Positions 5,095 through 9,440 of a stretch of 9,440 bases of DNA are shown in pieces; position 1 is the stretch's first letter, and every line of letters starts with the position of its first letter. The translations under genes and the position numbers were made by a program. The notes under the pieces are model-generated. The model saw only the letters and a list, made by a program, of their open reading frames with translations. It had not been told where the DNA came from and searched no databases. Source of the DNA: Patescibacteria group bacterium. GTDB lineage: Bacteria > Patescibacteriota > Minisyncoccia > Minisyncoccales > CG1-02-41-26. Location: assembly GCA_020724125.1 (NCBI GenBank), contig DYHM01000024.1, positions 1-9,440 of the forward strand. The letters are read 5' to 3'.

Positions 5095-5733
5095 TTATCT
5101 TGAATAATACTCGAAAACCGCTGAAATTTCCACTGGAACATTTGCCTCTTCTAATAAAGGTTCGCCAATTATCTCAGCTTCCATCTTTTCTTTATCCAGT
5201 TTTAACCACGAAGACGGCTGGGTTTTTTGGGCAGCTACTAAAACTATCTCTTTGTAAAGTTTCTTTTTCTTGTTTGATTCTTTCAGGGAAATTACTTCGC
5301 CCTTTTTTGTTTCATAAGAAGGGATATTAACTGGTTTCCTGTTTATTAGAAAAAAACTATGACCTACCAACTGTCGAGCCTGAGCTCGAGATGAAGCAAG
5401 GTTTAATCTAAAAATTACATTATCCAATCTTTTTTCTATTTTTTTAACTAACTCTAAACTAGCATCTTTTAATCCCCTTCTTTTTTTTAGAATCTGACAG
5501 ACATATTTTTTAAATTGTCTTTCCGAAAGATTGTAAAATTCTTTCATTTTCTGTTTTTCCCATAATTCTTTTTTATATTCAGAAATTTTCTTGCCTCTTA
5601 TTTTTTGTTTTTTAGCTCCGGGTGAATATGATTTTCTAATAAAAGGACATTTTAACGAAAGACACTTTTCGCCCTTTAATAACAATTTTTGATATAATCG
5701 CCGACAGATTTTACAGCTACTCTCTTTTACCAT
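5095..5733 (-). CDS. rpsD: 30S ribosomal protein S4, zinc-binding type
   Basis: S4 is a primary 16S rRNA binder that nucleates 30S assembly, and in many bacteria it represses its own operon. The N-terminus carries a zinc knuckle, C7-x2-C10-x13-C24-x4-C29, the four-cysteine form. The S4 RNA-binding domain follows (RLDNVIFRLNLASSRAQARQLVGHSFFLINRKPVNIPSYETKKGEVISL). Length is 212, as usual. The reading frame is open upstream to a TTG at 5787 inside rpsK, but I chose the ATG at 5733. It places the zinc knuckle at the normal distance from the N-terminus and leaves a 23-nt gap after rpsK. No Shine-Dalgarno is visible. Confidence 0.95.
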   Translation of the reverse strand: MVKESSCKICRRLYQKLLLKGEKCLSLKCPFIRKSYSPGAKKQKIRGKKISEYKKELWEKQKMKEFYNLSERQFKKYVCQILKKRRGLKDASLELVKKIEKRLDNVIFRLNLASSRAQARQLVGHSFFLINRKPVNIPSYETKKGEVISLKESNKKKKLYKEIVLVAAQKTQPSSWLKLDKEKMEAEIIGEPLLEEANVPVEISAVFEYYSR

Positions 5734-5756
5734 AAATAATTTTTTATGAAATTCAC

Positions 5757-6209
5757 CTAAACTCGACGCGCCTTTGGCGGTCGACAACCGTTATGCGGAA
5801 TAGGAGTAATGTCAGTGATGCTTTCTATTTCTAATCCTTGGTTCGCTAATGTTTTTAAGGCAGCTGCTCGGCCTCCCCCAATTCCTTTGATAAAAACATC
5901 GACTTTTTTAATTTTTAACTTATTACAGATATTGACAATGGCTTCAGCCACCTTTGAGCCAGCGTAGGCGGTTCCTTTTTTCGTTCCTTTAAAACCAATA
6001 TTACCAGCCGAACGCCAAAACAAAACATTGCCAAGTTCATCGGTAAAAGTAATCAAGGTATTATTATAACTTAAAGAAATATAAATTCTTCCCTTTTGTC
6101 CCTCTTTAAAGGATTCAAAAGAAATTTCCTTTTTTAATTTTTGTTCAATTTTCTCTTTTTCCCCTAAAAGTTCTTTTTCGGTTTTTTTAATAACACGTTT
6201 TTTACCCAT
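5757..6209 (-). CDS. rpsK: 30S ribosomal protein S11 with basic N-terminal extension
   Basis: S11 lies on the 30S platform near the mRNA exit and contacts helix 45. The core runs from GRIYISLSYNNTLITFTDELGN through SAGNIGFKGTKKGTAYAG, VFIKGIGGGRAAALKTL and the ending TDITPIPHNGCRPPKARRV. At 150 residues it is longer than the usual 125-130, because of a charged Lys/Glu-rich extension of about 35 residues at the N-terminus. The start ATG at 6209 has a modest AGGA 5 nt upstream (6215-6218), the only hint of a ribosome site in the ribosomal block. It ends in TAG, 23 nt before rpsD. Confidence 0.95.
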   Translation of the reverse strand: MGKKRVIKKTEKELLGEKEKIEQKLKKEISFESFKEGQKGRIYISLSYNNTLITFTDELGNVLFWRSAGNIGFKGTKKGTAYAGSKVAEAIVNICNKLKIKKVDVFIKGIGGGRAAALKTLANQGLEIESITDITPIPHNGCRPPKARRV

Positions 6210-6226
6210 AATATTCCTAAATTCTT

Positions 6227-6305
6227 GAAATTTATAGAAATTTACTTCGCGAAATTAGTTGAAATTTATTGTTTCAATTAATTTAAATGAATTTCTATAA
6301 ATTTC
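6227..6305. repeat. Nested inverted repeats between rpsM and rpsK
   Basis: A perfect 16-bp inverted repeat, GAAATTTATAGAAATT at 6227-6242 against 6290-6305, encloses a second one, AAATTAGTTGAAA at 6252-6264 against 6272-6284 (12 of 13). Together they could fold as a two-part hairpin in the rpsM-rpsK intercistronic RNA. There is no U-tract directly after the stem. It could slow or uncouple rpsK translation or serve as a processing site; in very AT-rich DNA some of this may be coincidental, but 16 perfect pairs is long. Confidence 0.65.
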
Positions 6306-6327
6306 TATTAATTTTTATTGTTTTATC

Positions 6328-6720
6328 TTACTTTGGCGCTGGCGCCGCCTTTCTGCCAGAACTAACTGTTTTTCTAACATTTCCTCTTCTCGTTCTGGTG
6401 TTTTTTCTGGTTTTCTGACCCCTTACCGGTAAACCCTTTAAATGACGCAGTCCCCGCCAGCATTTAATTTCTTTTAATCGTTTAATATTTCCTAAAATTT
6501 CTCGTTTTAATTCTCCTTCTATTTTATACCTACCTTCAATAATCTTCCTTAAATCAGAAACTTCTCTTTCTTGGAGGTCTTTAATTTTTTTCGTCGAATC
6601 AATATTTGTTTCTTTTAAAATTTTCAAAGCTAAAGGTTTTCCTATTCCATAAATATAGGATAAAGCAATTGGTATTTCTTTTTGTTCGGGAATATTTACT
6701 CCCGCTATTCTAATAGTCAT
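6328..6720 (-). CDS. rpsM: 30S ribosomal protein S13
   Basis: S13 sits at the top of the 30S head and contacts tRNA and the 50S bridge. The start MTIRIAGVNIPEQKEIPIALSYIYGIG is typical, with the helix-two-turn-helix region at SDLRKIIEG. The basic end RHLKGLPVRGQKTRKNTRTR continues to GRKAAPAPK. At 130 residues it is within the usual range (about 115-130). The ATG at 6720 lacks a Shine-Dalgarno. It follows rpmJ by 25 nt and precedes rpsK by an unusually long 118-nt spacer holding nested inverted repeats. Confidence 0.96.
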   Translation of the reverse strand: MTIRIAGVNIPEQKEIPIALSYIYGIGKPLALKILKETNIDSTKKIKDLQEREVSDLRKIIEGRYKIEGELKREILGNIKRLKEIKCWRGLRHLKGLPVRGQKTRKNTRTRRGNVRKTVSSGRKAAPAPK

Positions 6721-6745
6721 AAATAAATAAAAATAATAAAAAAAA

Positions 6746-6862
6746 TCATTTCCCTTGCCTTTGTTTGTGCTTGGGATTTTGACAAATTACATAAATCCTT
6801 TTTTTTCGTCTCGCTATTTTACATTTTTGACAAATTTTTTTTACCGATGGTCGAACCTTCAT
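6746..6862 (-). CDS. rpmJ: 50S ribosomal protein L36, zinc-ribbon type
   Basis: Translating 6862 to 6746 gives a 38-residue protein that begins MKVRPSVKKICQKCK and ends NPKHKQRQGK before a TGA stop. Zinc ligands are at the standard positions: Cys11, Cys14, Cys27 and His32. It lies between infA and rpsM, the conserved place for rpmJ. L36 stabilises 23S rRNA on the 50S subunit near the L6/L16 region. Ending at TGA at exactly the normal length argues that TGA is a stop in this organism and not glycine, as in Gracilibacteria/Absconditabacteria. No Shine-Dalgarno is seen. Confidence 0.95.
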   Translation of the reverse strand: MKVRPSVKKICQKCKIARRKKRIYVICQNPKHKQRQGK

Positions 6863-7144
6863 AAAATAAGTTCAAATTCTAAAACTCAAATCTTAAAGTT
6901 TCTCATTTCAAGGTTTTTTGAAGTTAAATTTAATTCAGTTTTGAGTTATTTAATTCAGTTTTGAATTTTTGAATTCTGGATTTTAAAATTACCTGTCCCC
7001 TACCCCGCTTGTTTGTGTTTCGGGGCTGAATCAAATTAGATTTAAAAGTTTGGATTTTTAGTTTTGACTTTTATCTTTTAACCTAAGATATTATAAGATA
7101 TTAGTTGAATTTTTCCGAAATTTATTAAAACTCAACTTTAATTC
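6863..7144. other. Long infA-rpmJ spacer with repeats, a GC island and a possible -10
   Basis: This 282-bp gap has no credible gene. It contains a 17-bp direct repeat, ATTTAATTCAGTTTTGA, at 6928-6944 and 6948-6964, and a short GC-rich hairpin (7003-7007 pairing with 7021-7025). There is also a minus-strand TATAAT at 7090-7095 without a good -35. The last could be a weak internal promoter for rpmJ onward. Gaps this size are unusual inside this operon elsewhere. Confidence 0.55.
6928..6964. repeat. 17-bp direct repeat, period 20
   Basis: ATTTAATTCAGTTTTGA occurs at 6928-6944 and 6948-6964, separated by three bases. It lies 66 bp upstream of the rpmJ start on the minus strand. Two near-contiguous identical boxes two helical turns apart could bind a protein dimer, or reflect slippage; nothing else supports function. 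Confidence 0.7.
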
Positions 7145-7366
7145 TTATTTCAAACGATAAACTATTCTTCCCCTCTCTTTATCGTAAGGAGTAAATTCCA
7201 CTATAACATTTTCCCCCGGTAAAACCTTAATTCGGTATCGTTTCATCTTTCCTCCTAAATAAGCCAGGGCTTCTTTTCCTGATTCTAATTTTACCCTAAA
7301 CAAAAGACCCGGTAAAACCTCGATAATTTGACCTCTTTCTTTTATTATTTCTTTTTCTTTTTTCAT
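7145..7366 (-). CDS. infA: Translation initiation factor IF-1
   Basis: IF-1 is a single OB-fold protein that occupies the 30S A site during initiation. The 73-residue sequence has the family marks: an opening with GQIIEVLPGLLFRVKLESG, then AYLGGKMKRYRIKVLPGENVIVEFTPYD and the closing ERGRIVYRLK. Length matches the usual 72. The ATG at 7366 has no clear Shine-Dalgarno. A good promoter just upstream would start the RNA only about 7 nt before the ATG, so the message may be close to leaderless. It heads the ribosomal block and is separated from rpmJ by a 282-bp spacer. Confidence 0.96.
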   Translation of the reverse strand: MKKEKEIIKERGQIIEVLPGLLFRVKLESGKEALAYLGGKMKRYRIKVLPGENVIVEFTPYDKERGRIVYRLK

Positions 7367-7379
7367 TATCTTTTAATCC

Positions 7380-7407
7380 AGAATAGCAAACCTAAAAAAA
7401 AAGTCAA
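7380..7407 (-). promoter_or_regulatory. infA promoter, TTGACT-16-TATTCT with extended TGn
   Basis: On the minus strand, -35 TTGACT (7402-7407) and -10 TATTCT (7380-7385) are 16 nt apart, and TGC precedes the -10. An A9 run (T9 in the minus strand) sits just inside the -35. Transcription would begin near 7373, giving a leader of about 7 nt. It is the best sigma-70-type site in the window and shares its -35 and spacer length with the thyX candidate. Confidence 0.6.
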
Positions 7408-7448
7408 GACAAAATTCTCTTGATAAACTCTATTTGAATGGGACTAAA

Positions 7449-8099
7449 TTATTTAGAAACAAAAGGAACGAAGGCAAAGCCGGGAAAAATTTGCTCCTCA
7501 AATTGATTTTCTTCTTTTTTGATTAACAAATGGATTGCGTCTTCAACGGGCAAAACCATTCGGCCATTGACTTTCAATTGCTCTTTCCACGCTGCTGGAA
7601 TTTCTTGACTGGCTGCCGCAGAAATAATTTTATCAAACGGCGCATAGTTTGGTAAACCATTAATCGCGTTAAGACAATAAAAATGAGTGATTCCTTTTTG
7701 AATAAAATTATATTGAGAAATATTTTTTTCTCCAAATTCTTTTAATTCAGGAATAAGCTCTATAGCGAAGACTTTGCCTTTTTCTCTTACTATTTGAGAC
7801 AAAAGGGCTGTTTGCCAACCAGAGCCGGCGCCAATATCCAAAATTTTATCCCCCTTTTTGGGCTGTAAAAGTTCAAGCATAAAAGCCACGGTCAGGGGTT
7901 GGGAAATGGTTTGACCCTGACCGATATAAAGAGGAACATTAAGATATGCTTCGTCTTTTAATTCTACCGGCACAAAATCCCGACGATCAATTTTTTGAAA
8001 AGCTTCAATAATATCAGGGGTCTTTAGATATCCTTCATCAATCAATTCTTTTATCAATTCTTTCATTCCTTCTGAGATTTTTTGGGGTTGAATTTCCAT
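7449..8099 (-). CDS. pcm: Protein-L-isoaspartate O-methyltransferase
   Basis: This enzyme uses S-adenosylmethionine to methylate isoaspartyl residues formed by protein ageing, starting their repair. The 216-residue protein has the family hallmark QTISQP at 63-68, the SAM-binding motif DIGAGSGWQTALL at 88-100, the acidic motif FAIE ending at Glu114, and FDKIISAAASQEIPAAW at 155-171. It closes with NGRMVLPV and a final FAFVPFVSK, matching the conserved F-x-FVP ending. Length matches the family. The ATG at 8099 has no Shine-Dalgarno. It is divergent from the decayed plus-strand genes, and infA has its own promoter downstream, so pcm is probably a single-gene transcript. Its place upstream of infA, where secY-adk-map often lie, is unusual. 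Confidence 0.95.
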   Translation of the reverse strand: MEIQPQKISEGMKELIKELIDEGYLKTPDIIEAFQKIDRRDFVPVELKDEAYLNVPLYIGQGQTISQPLTVAFMLELLQPKKGDKILDIGAGSGWQTALLSQIVREKGKVFAIELIPELKEFGEKNISQYNFIQKGITHFYCLNAINGLPNYAPFDKIISAAASQEIPAAWKEQLKVNGRMVLPVEDAIHLLIKKEENQFEEQIFPGFAFVPFVSK

Positions 8100-8131
8100 T
8101 TTTTTGATAGAAAATTAAATCTAAGAATTTT

Positions 8132-8160
8132 ATTTTATCAATATTTTAAATAAAATTCAA
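8132..8160 (-). promoter_or_regulatory. Candidate pcm promoter, TTGAAT-17-TAAAAT
   Basis: The minus strand has TTGAAT at 8155-8160 and TAAAAT at 8132-8137, with a 17-nt spacer, each close to consensus. RNA would start near 8125, about 26 nt before the pcm ATG. The stretch is nearly pure A+T, so chance matches are likely. Confidence 0.4.
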
Positions 8161-8645
8161 ACACGGTATCCTATTTTTGCCATTGTTGATGAAGCGGCTT
8201 TAAGGGGAAAAAAAGAAGACTATCCAGTGCCTTCACCAGCTTTAAAGGTCGCTAAAATTTTTTGTCGGGAAGCGATAAAATTTGGCGAGAAAAATTACCA
8301 AAAATTTTCCTTTGAAGAAATAAAAAAAACCTTTAAATTTGCTAATAGAAAAATAAAAGAATTTAATAAAAAAAAATTAAAAAAGAAAGGAAAAGTTTTA
8401 ATTATTGGGATGTTGATTTTTATCATTGCGCAGCTGCTTTTGGTTTAATTAATGATAAAAAACTCTATTAGGGAACAATTGATAATTCGGAAATTTTTGT
8501 TTATGCTCAAAAAGGAAATTTGAAGTTTCAGTCAACGCCGGCAAATTATTATCAAAGAGCAGAATCTTGGGATAAAGAACTTTCTCGATTCAAAGAGAAC
8601 TTTTTTGATTCAAAGAAGGAGGTAAAAAATGTTAAGTTATTTTAG
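8161..8645 (+). pseudogene. Decayed PP2C-like protein phosphatase remnant
   Basis: Frame 1 from 8161 reads TRYPIFAIVDEAAL, then PVPSPALKVAKIFCREAIKF and a basic helix ending KGKVLII near 8406. Moving to the next frame at about 8405-8408 continues sensibly as WDVDFYHCAAAFGLINDKK, then LY, a TAG at 8469-8471, and GTIDNSEIFVYAQKGNLKF. The pattern A-A-A-F-G-L-I-x-D-x-x-L-Y-x-G-x-I-x-x-S is like the core of PP2C-type phosphatases, which dephosphorylate Ser/Thr using two metals. The TAG sits where a Trp (TGG) would fit, so one base change explains it. The N-terminus and the first metal-binding DG motif are missing. The frame-2 tail runs to TAG at 8643. Family assignment is moderate, the broken state is clear. 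Confidence 0.5.
8616..8623 (+). promoter_or_regulatory. Strong Shine-Dalgarno before the Clp N-domain-like remnant
   Basis: AAGGAGGT lies 5 nt before the ATG at 8629. It sits inside the 3' end of the preceding phosphatase remnant, so the two genes were probably translationally coupled in one operon. Confidence 0.75.
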
Positions 8646-9321
8646 TTTAGCTTCAATAAAAATATTAAGAGAAGCAGTAATAGAAACAAAAAAAGGGACA
8701 AAAAAAGGAGAGGGAGAAAAAAGGGAAGAAGTAAATGTGTATACGTATACCCATATCATCTGCTTTTAGTAATACTAAAAGCAGTACAAGTTTTAGTAAT
8801 ACTAAAAGCAGTACAAGAAAGAAAAAGGATAGCTGTAAGAGAAGTAATAAATTATTTTGGCGGCCCCGAAACTCTACTTCTTGTTTTAAAAGAAGACAAA
8901 TGGAAAAAACTATTCAAAAAAACAGATAAGTGTCCCGAAAAAACAAAGAAAACAATCTTTAGTTTTAGTTCAGAGTTGCGGGAAATATTGAAGTTCGCTT
9001 TTAAAATAAAAGAAAAAGATGGAAGAAAAGAAGATAAATTAACAACAGATTATCTTTTTCGTTCGTTTATGGAAAGTAATAGGTTCTCAGGGTTTTTTCA
9101 AGAAATTGAAGAAAGAACAGGAATAACAATCAGAGAAATTGAAGAAAAAATTAAGAAGTCAGAAATAGGGGGGATATCTTGGAAATTTAAGGACCAGAGA
9201 AATAGTAAAAACAAACCGCTTTCTAAAAGAGATAGTCACTCATAGTTTCGCCCTTACAGGAGAACCTTCCTCTATAAAACAAATAAAAGAATGCATGGAA
9301 CGTCGCCATTGTCTGTCTTAA
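8629..9321 (+). pseudogene. Decayed Clp N-terminal-domain-like gene
   Basis: The ATG at 8629 opens with MLSYFSLASIKILREAVIETKKG and hits TAG at 8767. In frame 0, from about 8739, the text continues as YPYHLLLVILKAVQ, VREVINYFGG, SFSSELREILKFAFKIK, DKLTTDYLFRSFMESNRFSGF and FQEIEERTGITIREIEEKIKKSE. Two repeats of an S-x(4)-x-IL-x-x-A-helix followed by a (Y/D)-(H/Y)-LL-like helix match the two halves of the Clp_N domain of ClpA/B/C-type unfoldases. The real gene therefore crosses a frameshift near 8736-8750. A second shift is likely at the G6 run 9168-9173, after which frame 1 reads on to TAA at 9319. The AAA+ ATPase modules are missing. A 27-bp tandem duplication lies inside. No other product is likelier, but homology is by eye. 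Confidence 0.5.
8764..8817 (+). repeat. 27-bp perfect tandem duplication inside the Clp-like remnant
   Basis: The 27-bp unit beginning TTTTAGTAATACTAAAAGCA occurs at 8764-8790 and 8791-8817. It inserts nine codons in the sensible frame (LVILKAVQV-type repeat), so it does not itself break the frame. The first copy carries the TAG that ends the 8629 frame. Confidence 0.85.
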
Positions 9322-9440
9322 AGTATTAAAAAAAGTCGAAGTTTTATTTTATAACTTTTTTACTTAAAAAATTAAATTAAGTTTAAAAAAAAATAAATTA
9401 AGTTTAAAAATTAAACAGAGACTTTTTTATTTTTAAGCAA
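9322..9440. other. AT-rich terminal spacer with direct and inverted repeats
   Basis: There is no gene here. AAATTAAGTTTAAAAA recurs at 9374-9389 and 9395-9410 (period 21). A weak inverted repeat pairs AAAAAAGT near 9329-9336 with ACTTTTTT at 9354-9361 and again, as AAAAAAGTC, with 9420-9428. The first pair might serve as a poor terminator for the plus-strand remnant. The base composition makes chance pairing likely. Confidence 0.4.

Noticed and set aside
5734..5787. Longer S4 with 18 extra N-terminal residues
   Set aside because: It needs a TTG start inside rpsK, and it moves the conserved zinc knuckle away from the N-terminus; the ATG at 5733 fits the family.
6746..6748. Recoded TGA (glycine) genetic code
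   Set aside because: rpmJ ends in TGA at the exact usual length of L36, so TGA acts as a stop.
6755..6964. Plus-strand 69-residue frame over rpmJ
   Set aside because: It lies opposite a certain L36 gene and an AT-rich spacer, with no recognisable features.
7003..7025. tRNA or riboswitch at the GC-rich hairpin
   Set aside because: The stem is only 5 bp, there is no cloverleaf or known aptamer pattern, and the flanks do not pair.
8227..8448. Small membrane protein with a C-terminal hydrophobic helix (73 residues)
   Set aside because: The hydrophobic end arises only after the frameshift near 8406; the neighbouring frame continues the phosphatase-like text, so the helix is an artefact of decay.
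9326..9428. Origin or iteron region in the terminal AT-rich sequence
   Set aside because: The repeats are simple A/T runs, no DnaA boxes are seen, and composition alone can explain them.

Overview
This is an AT-rich bacterial window. Its core is a minus-strand block of translation and transcription genes in the classic order infA-rpmJ-rpsM-rpsK-rpsD-rpoA-rplQ-rplM-rpsI. Several traits suggest a Candidate Phyla Radiation (Patescibacteria, Parcubacteria-like) genome: lysine-rich extensions on S9 and S11, an RNA polymerase alpha subunit without a C-terminal domain, a GxxExxY protein, short iterated intergenic repeats, and almost no Shine-Dalgarno sequences in front of the ribosomal genes. The lineage is inferred; nothing here is a phylogenetic marker I could run. 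Stops of all three types are used. rpmJ ends in TGA at the normal L36 length, so the standard bacterial code (not the TGA=Gly code) fits.

Layout from left to right. Positions 1-184 hold a possible terminator and a compact set of repeats. Positions 185-1249 (minus) encode a long-form flavin-dependent thymidylate synthase, ThyX. It has a strong Shine-Dalgarno, a large leader hairpin and candidate promoters upstream. Positions 1452-2174 (minus) encode a Cas4/RecB-like PD-(D/E)XK nuclease with a four-cysteine iron-sulfur signature and no CRISPR array in view. Positions 2178-2772 form a small cassette: one GxxExxY-family gene flanked by inverted clusters of a 16-bp repeat. It sits directly against duplicated remnants of the 3' end of rpsI. 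Positions 2821-7366 (minus) are the ribosomal/rpoA block, including rpmJ (38 residues). infA has its own good sigma-70-type promoter. Positions 7449-8099 (minus) encode protein-L-isoaspartate O-methyltransferase, where secY, adk or map would more often lie. From about 8160 to 9321 the plus strand carries two decayed genes: a PP2C-like phosphatase remnant and a Clp N-domain-like remnant, both with frameshifts. The last 120 bases are AT-rich repeats.

Functionally, the ribosomal genes supply small- and large-subunit proteins, IF-1 and RNA polymerase alpha, and probably share transcripts. The most unusual region is 2170-2850. A mobile-looking cassette and divergent, in-frame copies of the S9 tail (synonymous differences only over the last eight codons) point to repeated integration or recombination at the rpsI terminus. 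A similar duplication of a gene terminus is seen at thyX, and a duplication including a start codon at the nuclease gene.
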